42,456 bases of DNA from Thermoguttaceae bacterium (GCA_025062105.1 JANXAQ010000337.1:1-42456); one strand, 5' to 3'; positions 26,320 through 35,086 are shown, counted from the first letter of the stretch. A program made the numbers and translations. The notes: generated by a model from the letters alone, not told the origin.

Positions 26320-26403
26320 TTAGGAAATTTGCTGATCAAAAAATCTTCAAAGCTTAACTTCTTGACATAAAAGAAGTTAAAAAATGGCAAAGGTGGCGGT
26401 AGG

Positions 26404-26592
26404 ATACTCAGCTCTACAAAATCCGGAACATAGGGTGAACTTTATGAACCTTCGATTCGGGAGGGATTGACTTACTGGAGTTCAAAACCCACTCTGTGTG
26501 GGTTGCTACCAGTATTAGCAACCCTTATTGGTTAAAGACGGAGGGCACCAAAATAGTGTAAAAATATCTCTTCTGGATTACGCAGAGGTTCC
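26404..26592. repeat. Family D variant, reverse orientation
   Basis: It ends GGATTACGCAGAGGTTCC and carries AAATAGTGTAAAAATATC and GAACTTTATGAACC. The middle has a stretch, GTGTGGGTTGCTACCAG, that resembles the D copy at 5057-5216 more than the main type, suggesting a D subfamily. Confidence 0.75.
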
Positions 26593-26633
26593 GTACCATT
26601 AGGCTGTTTTGACTGAATTTCAGGGATTAGTAT

Positions 26634-27599
26634 GTGGGAACGAGTCTGATGGGTTCTCCAGTAGCTCAGTGGTCCCGGCTCCTAGGAAGCTGGGCTCAGT
26701 TAGTCCGGTTGCCAAACCTATTTACGGCAATGGCCGACTCGGCCATGGGGGTATTATTTGTCGGCTCATCTACGGATGGATGGCCTGGGGCAGTGCTGGT
26801 ATTGGTCATGGGGGCATCGGCGGTGCTGTATGCGGCTGGTGCCATGCTGAACGATTATTTTGATCGGCAAGTGGATGCCCAAGAACGTCCGCATCGGCCG
26901 ATTCCTTCTGGCCGGGTGGATGCCGAGACGGTCCGGTCGGTGGGCTTGTCGCTATTGGCCATTGGCAGTGGCTTAGCCTGGTTGGCCGGCTGGCAAGCCG
27001 GCAGCTTGGCTCCTGGTTTGGTCAGCTTGGCCTTGGCCGGCCTGATCCTAGCCTACGATGGTTGGCTGAAACGTTTCTGGATCGGCCCCCTGGCTATGGC
27101 CGGCTGCCGAATGCTCAATGCCCTTATGGGGATGAGCACCGCCAACCAATGGCCTGGCAGCGCCGAATGGCTGGTTGCTGCGGCACTGGGCCTTTATGTG
27201 TTTGGTCTAAGCTGGTTTGCCCGAGAGGAAGTCCAACCGGAAAAAAGCACCCTTGGCCGAATCGCCGGCAGTCTGCTGATGATCACCGGTGTAGGTCTTT
27301 TGGCCGCCTTGCCCTGGACCTTGCCCCCCGGCCGATTGGATCCCCTCCTGCAGAGGGAACCCATCCGGTGGTACCTTTTTGTCGGAATATTGGCCCTATG
27401 GATAGGTTTTCGCCAACTTTCGGCCGTCAATACGCCAAGCCCGCAGCGGGTGCAAGCGGCGGTCCGACAAGGAATCCTTTCGATTGTGTTTCTGGATGCG
27501 GCTGCGGTGCTGGCCCTGCATGGGTTGGCCAAATCCCTGATTGTGCTGGTGTTGCTGGTGCCGGCCACCTTGCTGAGCCATTGGGTGGAAACCACCTGA
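26634..27599 (+). CDS. UbiA-family prenyltransferase, EboC-like
   Basis: A 321-residue integral membrane protein with about eight transmembrane segments. The first aspartate-rich motif is intact: NDYFDRQVD (73-81), followed by RPHRPIPSG (85-93). The second expected motif region, YDGWLKRFWIGPLAMAGCR, reads only YDGWLK and is weaker than in UbiA itself, as in EboC-type proteins. The start is GTG at 26634 with AGGGAT upstream; an ATG at 26649 is an alternative. UbiA enzymes attach or transfer isoprenoid chains. The EboC branch is linked to moving secondary-metabolite precursors to the periplasm. A TIM-barrel gene and a phosphodiesterase gene follow. Confidence 0.85.
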   Translation: MGTSLMGSPVAQWSRLLGSWAQLVRLPNLFTAMADSAMGVLFVGSSTDGWPGAVLVLVMGASAVLYAAGAMLNDYFDRQVDAQERPHRPIPSGRVDAETVRSVGLSLLAIGSGLAWLAGWQAGSLAPGLVSLALAGLILAYDGWLKRFWIGPLAMAGCRMLNALMGMSTANQWPGSAEWLVAAALGLYVFGLSWFAREEVQPEKSTLGRIAGSLLMITGVGLLAALPWTLPPGRLDPLLQREPIRWYLFVGILALWIGFRQLSAVNTPSPQRVQAAVRQGILSIVFLDAAAVLALHGLAKSLIVLVLLVPATLLSHWVETT

Positions 27600-27841
27600 G
27601 CGGATGCCGGGGGGCGGAGTCCTAACCCGGGAGCAAGTACGGTCGCTGACCCTGGGTGGATGTGTTTGGGGGCCCCTCCACGCTGCGGCGGATGCCGGCA
27701 GACGGAGTCCTCAACCGGCATCAGGTAAGGGCAGAGCCATCGTTTGGAAACTACATAAACAGATGGAAGTAAAATAGGTGAAAGGCTGCCACCGCCCTCT
27801 CGACCAAGAAAACCAGCAGGTAGAAACTACCTGAGCGGATG
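27585..27841. repeat. Diverged direct repeats around the end of the UbiA gene
   Basis: GTGGAAACCACCTGAGCGGA at the gene's 3' end (27585) recurs as GTAGAAACTACCTGAGCGGA at 27820, including the TGA. Between them CGGATGCCGGGGGGCGGAGT (27601) recurs as CGGATGCCGGCAGACGGAGT (27689). This suggests old local duplications of 235 and 88 bp. Confidence 0.7.
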
Positions 27842-27857
27842 GGTCTGAGGTTCTCAG

Positions 27858-28793
27858 GTGGCAAAATACTTTAGGCGTGTGCGTTTGGGCATGTTACTGG
27901 GTTATAATACTAATGGTTTTGCCCATCATGACCTGCTGGATGCAGTGCGGGTGTTGGGCGAAATTGGCTATCAGAGCGTAGCCATTACGATCGACCACCA
28001 TGCCTTAGCGCCGGACCGTCCCTGGACCGAGCAGCAATTGCTCAAACTCCGCCGACTACTGGAAAGCTTCCAGATGCAATCGGTCATCGAAACTGGGGCT
28101 CGGTATCTTTTGGACCCTTGGCACAAGCACCAGCCGACTCTTATGTCTGCCGATCCTCATGCCCGGCAGCGTCGGCTCCAGTTCTACCGCCATGCCTTCC
28201 ACATGGCACAGCAGCTGGGCAGCATGTGTGTCTCCATCTGGTCTGGACAGTTGTTGGACCCGGTTTCTGAGCAGGAAGCCATGGCCCGGCTTATCGACGC
28301 TTTGGCAGAATTGGTCGAAGAGGCTAAGTCCTGCGGCATTCCGATCGGCTTGGAACCGGAACCCGGCATGTTCATCGACACCATGGCCCGGTATGAAGTA
28401 TTGCTCGGTCAACTCAATACGCCGGAACTCCGCTTGACCTTAGACATCGGGCATCTGATTTGCCAAGGCGAAACTCCGCCGGAAATGTATATCCGGCAAT
28501 GGGCAGATCGGTTAGTCAACGTGCATCTGGAAGACATGCGTCCCGGCCAGCATGAGCACCTGCTGTTTGGGGAAGGCCAACTGCAATTAGAGCCGGTCCT
28601 GGCAGCCTTAGCGGAAGTCGGCTATGCTGGTGGAGTCCATGTGGAACTTAGCGCCCATAGCGCCCAAGCTCCCCAGGTGGCCAAGGCGGTGTATGATCTG
28701 CTATGGCCTTTTTGGACGAAGTTGGGATACTCTTTGCGCCCCCATAGTGAGGATGCTCCTACTAGCAAAGCAAAACCAAATAGCGATCTATAG
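27858..28793 (+). CDS. Xylose-isomerase-like TIM barrel in an ebo-like cluster
   Basis: A 311-residue AP-endonuclease-2-type TIM barrel. GTG at 27858 has GAGG about 9 nt upstream; ATG at 27891 (MLLGYNTNGFAHH) is an alternative start close to where homology would begin. Likely metal-site segments are IGLEPEPGMFID, LTLDIGHLICQG, VHLEDMRPGQHEHLLFG and VHVELSAHS. The last 25 residues are polar and disordered. It lies between the UbiA gene and the phosphodiesterase gene, the same family trio found in ebo clusters, where a TIM barrel of this superfamily (EboE) occurs; whether this protein is an EboE orthologue is not certain. Confidence 0.85.
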   Translation: MAKYFRRVRLGMLLGYNTNGFAHHDLLDAVRVLGEIGYQSVAITIDHHALAPDRPWTEQQLLKLRRLLESFQMQSVIETGARYLLDPWHKHQPTLMSADPHARQRRLQFYRHAFHMAQQLGSMCVSIWSGQLLDPVSEQEAMARLIDALAELVEEAKSCGIPIGLEPEPGMFIDTMARYEVLLGQLNTPELRLTLDIGHLICQGETPPEMYIRQWADRLVNVHLEDMRPGQHEHLLFGEGQLQLEPVLAALAEVGYAGGVHVELSAHSAQAPQVAKAVYDLLWPFWTKLGYSLRPHSEDAPTSKAKPNSDL

Positions 28794-28801
28794 AAGTCAA
28801 T

Positions 28802-28996
28802 CGAACCTATGTATTATTCAAAGGAGATATTTTTGCACTATTTTGGTTCCCCCCACCTCTAACCCAATGGATAAGGTTACTAGCAGGGTTCTCAAGTTGC
28901 ATAACGTGGTTTTTAAATAATAAAGAAGAGGGTCCATTCCTACCGAATCAAAAGTTCATATAGTTCACTGAAACGTTAGGCTTTTGGAGAGGTTCC
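28802..28996. repeat. Family D element starting 8 bp after a stop codon
   Basis: It starts GAACCTATGTATTATTC, has AAGGAGATATTTTTGCAC, and ends TTTTGGAGAGGTTCC. The interior is diverged (an A/T-rich TTTTTAAATAATAAAG segment). Confidence 0.8.
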
Positions 28997-29054
28997 TGTT
29001 GATTATTCAATAGGACAAGAGAAAAAGTGTTCTTGATTTCTAGCGAGTTGAATT

Positions 29055-30377
29055 ATGCCTTCTGCAGTTGTCTTAGTATCAGTAGCCAATTTACGGGAAA
29101 AAGATGTGGCAGTCATGCCCCAGTTAAAACAGATGTTGGCTGGTGGGGAAATTGTTGAACTAGTGCCCAGCTTCCCGGCTCTTACCTGCCCGGTACAGGC
29201 CAATATGACCACAGGTACATTGCCCCGGGACCATGGCGTGGTGGCCAATGGGTTCTATTGGCGTGAGCAGAACCAAGTGGAAATGTGGACCTCGGCAAAC
29301 GACTGTATCTTGCAGCCGCAAATTTGGGACATCCTCCGCGAAAAGACGAAGGTGCGCTCGGCTCTTTGGTTTCCTTTGCATAGCAAATACGCCCAAGCAG
29401 AGTATATTTGTACCCCATCACCCATCCACCACCCGGATGGCTCTGAATCGCTTTGGTGTTATACCAAACCACCGGAACTCTACGGCCAATTGTGCGAACA
29501 ATTTGGCCATTTTCCGCTCCAGCACTTCTGGGGGCCCCTAGCCGGCATCCAATCGACCCGCTGGATTGTGGAGTCGGCCGTTTGGACGGCACGAAAGTTC
29601 CGGCCGGAATTTTGGTACATTTACATCCCGCATCTGGATTATGCCGCCCAACGCTCAGGTCCCGATAGTGCCCAAGCACAACAAGCCCTCCAAGAACTAG
29701 ACGGCCAGTTAGGCCGATTGGCCCAGGGATTCCAGGAAATCTACGGCAAAGAGTTGTTCTGGATTATTGCGGGGGAATATGCCATTGTGCCGGTTAGCCA
29801 TGTGGTATATCCGAATCGGCTTCTTCGGGAAGCAGGACTTTTGCGCGTTCAGCCTACGGACGATGGGGAACTTCTGGATCTTAGCGCCAGCCAGGCCTGG
29901 GTGCTGGTGGATCATCAGTGCGGCCATGTGTTTGTCCGAGACGCCAAGCCCGAACGCATCCGCCGCGTGGTGGAACTGTTCCAACACCAAGAGGGGATCG
30001 CCGAGGTGCTCACCAGAGAACATTTGCCCCAATACAGTTTAGACCATCCCCGCAGTGGCGAGGTGGTGCTGATTAGCCGGCCGGACAGCTGGCAGGCCTA
30101 TTATTGGTGGCTGGACGACCGGCAGGCTCCCCGGTTTGCTAGGACTGTAGATATCCATCGCAAACCCGGCTATGATCCGGTGGAACTATTTTTCGACCCG
30201 GCCAACCGGAGCATTCCTCTCAATGCCAATCTGGTCAAAGGTTCCCATGGTGCACCAGCTACAAGTGCCCAGCAACGTACCGTCCTGTTGGTCTCTCAGC
30301 CCGGCTTGTTGCCGGATCGAATGATCCGTGATGTGGATGTGTTCAACCTGGTCCTGAGACAATTTGGCGTCTTGTAA
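29055..30377 (+). CDS. Alkaline-phosphatase-superfamily phosphodiesterase, EboF-like
   Basis: A 440-residue protein of the type I phosphodiesterase/nucleotide pyrophosphatase fold. The nucleophile Thr44 is in the expected loop (SFPALTCPVQANMTTG). Other blocks are LPRDHGVVANGF, IPHLDYAAQRSGPD (Asp195), AGEYAIVPVSHVVYPNRLL, LVDHQCGHVFV and GSHGAP. Compared with classical NPP enzymes, the DxxGH pair reads DYAAQ and the DHGM pair reads EYAI, and the first metal Asp after beta1 (VSVANLR) is missing, so the metal site differs. No signal peptide is visible. It follows the UbiA and TIM-barrel genes and ends 8 bp before the RluA gene, so co-transcription with that gene is likely. Confidence 0.87.
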   Translation: MPSAVVLVSVANLREKDVAVMPQLKQMLAGGEIVELVPSFPALTCPVQANMTTGTLPRDHGVVANGFYWREQNQVEMWTSANDCILQPQIWDILREKTKVRSALWFPLHSKYAQAEYICTPSPIHHPDGSESLWCYTKPPELYGQLCEQFGHFPLQHFWGPLAGIQSTRWIVESAVWTARKFRPEFWYIYIPHLDYAAQRSGPDSAQAQQALQELDGQLGRLAQGFQEIYGKELFWIIAGEYAIVPVSHVVYPNRLLREAGLLRVQPTDDGELLDLSASQAWVLVDHQCGHVFVRDAKPERIRRVVELFQHQEGIAEVLTREHLPQYSLDHPRSGEVVLISRPDSWQAYYWWLDDRQAPRFARTVDIHRKPGYDPVELFFDPANRSIPLNANLVKGSHGAPATSAQQRTVLLVSQPGLLPDRMIRDVDVFNLVLRQFGVL

Positions 30378-30385
30378 GATCGCTG

Positions 30386-31087
30386 ATGTTACAGGTGTTG
30401 TATGAGGACAATCATCTGTTGGCAGTCAATAAACCAGCTGGTTTGCCTACGATGGGCGTGCCGGCGGGCCAACCCAGCTTGCTAGAAATGGCCCGCCGAT
30501 ATATCGCTGAAAAATACCACAAGCCAGGCCGAGCTTATCTGGGGGTGGTAAGCCGCCTGGATGCACCGGTAACCGGGTTAGTGCTTTTTGCCCGGACCAG
30601 TAAAGCCGCTGCTCGCCTCAACGAACAGTTCCGCTCCCATAGCGTCGAAAAAATCTATTGGGCTTTAGTCGAGGGTCGATTCCAGGCTCCGCAGGTTGAA
30701 TGGCTGGACTATTTGGTCCTGGATCGTCGGCATCGGCGGGTGGCTGTACTCAGGCCGGATCCTACCGCTCAGCACCCATCGGAGGCCCAAGGAGCTAAGG
30801 AAGCCCGACTTCTAGTGCGCAGGCTCCAACTGTTCGAGAAGTTCAGTTGGCTAGAAATTCAGGCACTTACCGGCCGAAAACATCAAATCCGGGTCCAATT
30901 GGCTCAGCACGGTTACCCTATCCTCGGTGACCGAAAATATGGAGCTGGGCAGAAATTTCCGGTTGGCATCGCTCTGCATGCCCGGCGATTGGTGCTGGAA
31001 CATCCGGTGGAACACCGCCGTCTGGAACTTCTGGCCCCGCTGCCGCCGGTATGGCGCAAATGGGGCATTGAGGAAAACCGAAGCTAA
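30386..31087 (+). CDS. RluA-family RNA pseudouridine synthase
   Basis: A 233-residue enzyme without an N-terminal S4 domain. Motif I reads VNKPAGLPTM (14-23). The catalytic Asp59 lies in VSRLDAPVTGL, a variant of HRLDxxTSG. Motif III reads ALTGRKHQIRVQLAQHGYPI, followed by GDRKYG. It isomerises uridine to pseudouridine in rRNA or tRNA; the target position cannot be deduced. Only 8 bp separate it from the phosphodiesterase gene and its own ribosome-binding site is poor, which favours read-through translation from one transcript. A functional link to the ebo-like genes is not implied. Confidence 0.93.
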   Translation: MLQVLYEDNHLLAVNKPAGLPTMGVPAGQPSLLEMARRYIAEKYHKPGRAYLGVVSRLDAPVTGLVLFARTSKAAARLNEQFRSHSVEKIYWALVEGRFQAPQVEWLDYLVLDRRHRRVAVLRPDPTAQHPSEAQGAKEARLLVRRLQLFEKFSWLEIQALTGRKHQIRVQLAQHGYPILGDRKYGAGQKFPVGIALHARRLVLEHPVEHRRLELLAPLPPVWRKWGIEENRS

Positions 31088-31341
31088 ACTAATTATTTGT
31101 TCATTTAAACGACATCAAACTATTTGTTCACTCATCATGGAATGCTTTTGCCCGATCAATCGGAGAGCTACCTGTTGCTCCAAACTCGCCACCGGTTAAA
31201 AATTCTCCTGCCCCATACTCTTGACAAAACCTCTGCCATGGGAAAGCTTAAAAAGACGTAACACTTACCCCGAATGGAGAAGTCGTTGTTGTCATCCATC
31301 AGAAAGTAGAAATCCAGTTCCCCAAAACGCTGGGGATAACA
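31088..31341. other. Short spacer with a small direct repeat
   Basis: TATTTGTTCA occurs twice (about 31094 and 31119), 25 bp apart, just downstream of the pseudouridine synthase gene. No gene is seen. Confidence 0.4.
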
Positions 31342-31605
31342 TAGAGAAGCTCTGCATAATGTAAAGAAAATATTTTTACACCAGGTAGATGACCGCCACC
31401 TCTAGCCGAATATATAGGAACCTCCGCATGATTCAGGAGATATTTTTATACCATTTTGGCATACTGTGCCTCTAACCCAAGATGCAGGCTATTACCAGAG
31501 CTACCGCCCCATAGATATGTAGATGTTCGGTTAGGAAAACCGAATGGCTATAAAATCAAGAGAGTGCATATAGTTCACTGGATGTCAGAATTTCGGAAAG
31601 GTTTC
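31342..31605. repeat. Truncated family D followed by a second, complete D
   Basis: The first (31342-31416) shows AGCTCTGCATAATG and AAATATTTTTACACC and stops mid-element at CGAATATATA. The second (31417-31605) starts GGAACCTCCGCATGATTC and ends TTTCGGAAAGGTTTC. The junction suggests insertion of one D into another, with loss of the outer right half. Confidence 0.75.
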
Positions 31606-31868
31606 TGCAAAGATTTGGAGTCTGTGGTTTTAAAAAACGGAGCTTAGTTCTAACCCGATGGAAAGTTAGAAGGCTTCCCCTTTTGTGAGATCCAAAACTA
31701 TAACTGGCAAAATAACTTCAACTCCTGGAGATGCCCGGAACAGTGTTTGGAAAGTACCGATGGGAGCGGGAAGTGGGGAGGAGAGTTCTCGTTATAGTGA
31801 AAATTATTTTATTATCGGCGAGTAGATGACAAAGAGCGAATTGTTGCTGCGCAGGAAGGAGAAAACCG
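31606..31868. promoter_or_regulatory. Upstream region of the Gfo/Idh/MocA gene
   Basis: There is no coding frame or repeat. AT-rich sequence at 31790-31815 (TATAGTGAAAATTATTTTAT) may hold the -10 region for the gene at 31869, whose AAGGAG ribosome-binding site is at about 31856. Exact promoter boxes are uncertain. Confidence 0.35.
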
Positions 31869-32888
31869 ATGCCAACAGTGGAGACGGTGCGTTGGGCAGT
31901 GATCGGGCTGGGGTGGTTTGGCGAGATTCATGCGGAGACATTGGCGAGGATGCCGGGCATTGAGTTGATGGCTTTATGTACCCGGCGGCCGGATCGGCTC
32001 CAGGAACTAGCCGACCGGTTCGGGGTACCAAAGCGTTATACCGATTATCGGCAGCTTTTAGCGGATCCGGATGTGCAGGCCGTCAGCATCGTTACCCATT
32101 ACTACGATCATGCCGACATAGCCATTGACGCCCTTCGGGCCGGTAAACATGTGCTTTTAGAAAAGCCAATGGCCGCTACCCTGCAAGAGTGCGATCGAAT
32201 TCTGGCCGCTGCTGCCCAGGCAAAGGGTTTTTTCATGGTGGGCCATATCTGCCGATTTGATCCCCGGGTGGTGCTGGCCAAACAGGCCATTGATGCAGGC
32301 CGGATTGGACGGATCGTCTCCATGCACGCCCGCCGGAACCTATCGAAGACCATCGGCCGAGCAGTCTTGGATAAAATTTCCGCTCTCATCGGTGACGGAG
32401 TCCACGATGCCGATCTAATGCTTTGGTTTACTGGCGCCCGGCCCACCAGTGTCTATGGGATCGAAGTGCATCCAGGAACCAACAAATATCCAGATGTCGG
32501 CTGGGCGATGTTTCGGCTTGATAACGGAGCTGTGGGCGTGGTGGAATCTATTTGGCATTTGCCCGAAACTACCCCCTACCAAATCGACGCCCGTATGGAG
32601 GTGATCGGCACCGAAGGGGCTTTGTATATCAACTGCGCTGAGGCAGGGCTGACCATCCACGATGCGACCGGGAACAAAATGCCAGATACTATTTACTGGC
32701 CTCGGCTTTTCGGCCAGCGTTGGGGAGCGTTGGAAGCAGAACTGCGCTATTTTGCCGACTGTATCTTAGCCGGACGTCCGCCGGATCGAATCACTCCGCA
32801 GGAGTCTCGGGAAGCGGTTCGGCTGGTGTTGGCGGCTACCGAGTCGGCCAAAACAGGACAGGTGATCAACTTGGAACATTTTCCGTAA
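31869..32888 (+). CDS. Gfo/Idh/MocA-family oxidoreductase
   Basis: A 339-residue NAD(P)-dependent dehydrogenase. The N-terminal Rossmann motif is VIGLGWFGEIHAE (11-23). The catalytic EKP motif is in HVLLEKPMA (about residue 98). The C-terminal alpha/beta domain has GDGVHDADLMLWFTG, with the His expected near the active site. AAGGAG stands 8 nt before the ATG. Members oxidise sugars, inositols or their phosphates, or reduce the keto forms. The enzyme is expected in the cytoplasm because no signal peptide is present, unlike many planctomycete paralogues. It stands alone between two repeat arrays. Confidence 0.94.
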   Translation: MPTVETVRWAVIGLGWFGEIHAETLARMPGIELMALCTRRPDRLQELADRFGVPKRYTDYRQLLADPDVQAVSIVTHYYDHADIAIDALRAGKHVLLEKPMAATLQECDRILAAAAQAKGFFMVGHICRFDPRVVLAKQAIDAGRIGRIVSMHARRNLSKTIGRAVLDKISALIGDGVHDADLMLWFTGARPTSVYGIEVHPGTNKYPDVGWAMFRLDNGAVGVVESIWHLPETTPYQIDARMEVIGTEGALYINCAEAGLTIHDATGNKMPDTIYWPRLFGQRWGALEAELRYFADCILAGRPPDRITPQESREAVRLVLAATESAKTGQVINLEHFP

Positions 32889-32915
32889 AGGCAATATTTT
32901 GACAACGTAAACTAA

Positions 32916-33059
32916 GCGCGACTTTTGCCATTTTTCCTACTTGCCATCAGCAGTTACGACGAAACTTCCCTTTGTTTACCCAATTTCCTAACTCCAATAG
33001 TTACAAGGGCTTAGAGTTTTCTCCTTTCGGGCGAACGCCCAAAATGGCAAAAGTCTAGA
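32916..33059. repeat. Family A element bounded by TAA
   Basis: Ends are GCGCGACTTTTGCCATTTTT and AAAATGGCAAAAGTCTAGA; TAA at 32913-32915 and 33060-33062. It starts 27 bp after the stop codon of the oxidoreductase gene. Confidence 0.88.
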
Positions 33060-33062
33060 TAA

Positions 33063-33271
33063 GAGTTTCTAACCAAATGAATGTGTTTTTCCTCTTTATA
33101 AGCGGGAAGATCGCCTCACCGATCTCCTAGGAGTTTCATTTTGTTAGAGGCAGGCTCTGTTGAAACCTTCTAGGGAGTTATGGAAATTTTGCCCATAATG
33201 TGCGGTTTTTTCGAGTCTTGGTGGGTTTGGGTTTCCCACCGGAAAAGGTTTCAATAGAGCTTTAGAGGCTC
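33063..33271. repeat. Family F element interrupted by an E element
   Basis: The left part begins GAGTTTCTAACCAAATGAA and runs to TTTTGTTAGAGGC. After the E insertion the F end TTAGAGGCTC is repeated. TAA flanks the whole (33060-33062 and 33272-33274). Confidence 0.85.
33153..33261. repeat. Family E element, 109 bp, nested in F
   Basis: Ends are GGCTCTGTTGAAACC and GGTTTCAATAGAGCT. Flanks TTAGAGGCA (33144-33152) and TTAGAGGCT (33262-33270) form a 9-bp duplication with one difference. Confidence 0.9.
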
Positions 33272-33274
33272 TAA

Positions 33275-33425
33275 AGCTGTACTTTTGCCCATTTCGGGCT
33301 TCTACCGAAATGGGAAAGTTCTAACTCCTTGGAATTATTGGAGTTAGGTAACTGAGTGAACGAAAGGGCGGTTCCCCATAATCCTTGGCGATAAAACAAG
33401 TTAGGAAAATTGGCAAAAGTCGAGC
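33275..33425. repeat. Family A element after F
   Basis: Ends are AGCTGTACTTTTGCCCATTT and AATTGGCAAAAGTCGAGC. The centre has CTAACTCCTTGGAATTATTGG and GAGTTAGG, the clearest central stem-loop in the family. The left flank is TAA; the right flank is AAA. Confidence 0.85.
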
Positions 33426-33608
33426 AAATTTGCTCCTTCCAATGAGGCTACCCGAAAATACTGACTTTCCGCTCCTGCGGCAGACAGACGGGGCGCAGCG
33501 GATGTCCCCGTGTACGGCCAATGCCCTGGAGATGTCCGTGCTCCTACCAACAGTTCCCATCACCAAAGCACAAGAAGTACACCCTCCTCATCCAAGGAGT
33601 CTTTTCCC

Positions 33609-34595
33609 ATGGCGGAGATAGAACATGTATTGGTAACTGGAGCAAGTGGTAAGTTAGGCGGCCCATTGTGCGAAGCTCTGGTAACTGCCGGATATCATGT
33701 GTTGGCCCTTCGACACCGAAACCCGGTCGATGTGGCTGGGGTGGAAGAAGTGCAGGTTGCTTTGGCCGATGCCGAAGCAGTCGAACAGCTTGTGCGCCGA
33801 TGCGACGCTATTTTCCACCTAGCTACCGCGAAAGAAGATCGGCAGGCCGTCATCGACCTTAGCGCCCGAGGCACATTTAACCTATTGGATGCTGCGATGC
33901 GCACCGGCCGATTGAAGCGATTTATCTTGGTGAGCGGCGATGCGGTCAACGGCATTTATTACCGGCAGCATCCGGCACCAATCCGAGAGGATTCCCCGCT
34001 GACAGCATATCCGGGTTATTATCCACTCTCGAAGGTCATCGAAGAGGCGATGACGACAACGTTTTACTGGCAAGCCGGAGTGCCCACGGTCATTTTGCGC
34101 ATGTCTTGGATCCATGCCGAGGACGATATTCTGAACCACTTAACGGTAGCTGGGGAGCAATTTGGAGTGCCGGTTTGGGCGGAACTGATGACACCGGAGC
34201 AAAAGGAGCGTTATTCGGATGGCCGAGATGCGGCCGTGGCACTACGCCATCCAGACGGCCGACCCATGCGTCGGCACATCGTGGCTTTAGAAGATTGTGT
34301 CGAAGCGTGCCTGCTGGCGTTGACCCGACCTGGTATTGAGGGACAAACGTTCATGATCGCAATGAACGACCCGTTCTCCTATCCGGAGGCAGCCCAATAC
34401 CTGGCCCAAAGGCTCGGAATCGACCTCATCGAACTGATTGATCCAGTTGGCCAAGATTTCTGCATCGACATTACCAAGGCAAAGTACCAGCTTGGCTATC
34501 GGCCAAAATACGATATTTTCGGTCTGATAGACCATGCCATCGAGTTCCGGCAATCGGGCCGACCCCGACGGAAACGTTCCGGCTACCGAGGGTAA
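33609..34595 (+). CDS. NAD(P)-dependent epimerase/dehydratase family protein
   Basis: A 328-residue extended short-chain dehydrogenase. It has the Rossmann motif GASGKLG (11-17) and catalytic Tyr138/Lys142 (YPLSK), with LVSGDAV holding the Ser strand. The N-terminus lacks the classic long GxxGxxG and the protein is nearer to NAD-dependent uronate dehydrogenase/epimerase-like families than to UDP-galactose epimerases. AAGGAG 10 nt upstream fixes the start at 33609; a 33-codon extension is unsupported. The C-terminus is Arg-rich (GRPRRKRSGYRG). The substrate is unknown, probably a sugar or sugar acid. A decayed E element starts about 30 bp after the stop codon. Confidence 0.88.
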   Translation: MAEIEHVLVTGASGKLGGPLCEALVTAGYHVLALRHRNPVDVAGVEEVQVALADAEAVEQLVRRCDAIFHLATAKEDRQAVIDLSARGTFNLLDAAMRTGRLKRFILVSGDAVNGIYYRQHPAPIREDSPLTAYPGYYPLSKVIEEAMTTTFYWQAGVPTVILRMSWIHAEDDILNHLTVAGEQFGVPVWAELMTPEQKERYSDGRDAAVALRHPDGRPMRRHIVALEDCVEACLLALTRPGIEGQTFMIAMNDPFSYPEAAQYLAQRLGIDLIELIDPVGQDFCIDITKAKYQLGYRPKYDIFGLIDHAIEFRQSGRPRRKRSGYRG

Positions 34596-34623
34596 GTGGC
34601 CGAGGGAGTGCACGACCCTTTCC

Positions 34624-34731
34624 GAATCCGGGGAAACTTTGTCCAGCAGCCGGGAGGTTTTGCCTACACTGCTGGGTTTTGCTCCGGCTTTGGTGGTTGA
34701 GTTTTCGAGCGGGAACGGTGTCCATAGAGCC
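34624..34731. repeat. Decayed family E element
   Basis: The block GGGTTTTGCTCCGGCTTTGG, then GAGCGGGAACGGTGTCCATAGAGCC aligned in segments, corresponds to the E right half. The left terminus is no longer recognisable and no clean 9-bp duplication is seen. Confidence 0.65.
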
Positions 34732-34793
34732 TCCCATTTCCAAAGCCCGGAGCGCAGGCGTCCTGGGTGTCCCCAAACGCCTTTCCCTTCTGG

Positions 34794-35078
34794 GCTCGCT
34801 GTTATACACAAGTTAAAGTTCAGGCGCTCGGCCGCCACTTTAGGCAAAGCAGGAAAACTCGTTGAACAACACAGAATGGATCAAATAGAAAATATAGATA
34901 AATCTTTTTCTGAAACTAAAGATCTGCTGATTTTCTAGATGATTTTTCCCAAATTGTGCAATTTATCCAAAGTAACCGTTAGCTTGTTTTGAAAGGTTGA
35001 TTTATCCCCCGGATTGGGGCAATCGTTTGCTGCTGCTGCGAGGGTGAATCCATTCCAAAGATGTGTATAACAGCGAGC
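34794..35078 (+). repeat. Family G element, 285 bp, 8-bp target duplication
   Basis: Ends are GCTCGCTGTTATACACA and TGTGTATAACAGCGAGC, flanked by CCTTCTGG (34786-34793 and 35079-35086). The interior contains GAACAACACAGAATGGATCA and AATTTATCCAAAGTAACCG, shared with the second copy at 38740. A 46-codon frame from the terminal repeat to TAG (34936-34938) is conserved in both copies. Confidence 0.93.
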
Positions 35079-35086
35079 CCTTCTGG

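Larger units (their letters stand above)
25940..26398. repeat. Family A element interrupted by a B-A pair
   Basis: The outer A begins at TTAACTTTTGCC and reaches the central GGAGTTA at 26011. It resumes at 26323 (GGAAATTTGCTGATC) and ends ATGGCAAAGGTGGC. The inserted DNA is exactly one B plus one complete A. Confidence 0.85.

Noticed and set aside
34534..34938. 134-codon plus-strand frame
   Set aside because: It starts inside the epimerase gene and reads through E and G elements; only the G-encoded tail is of interest and is treated as part of the repeat.
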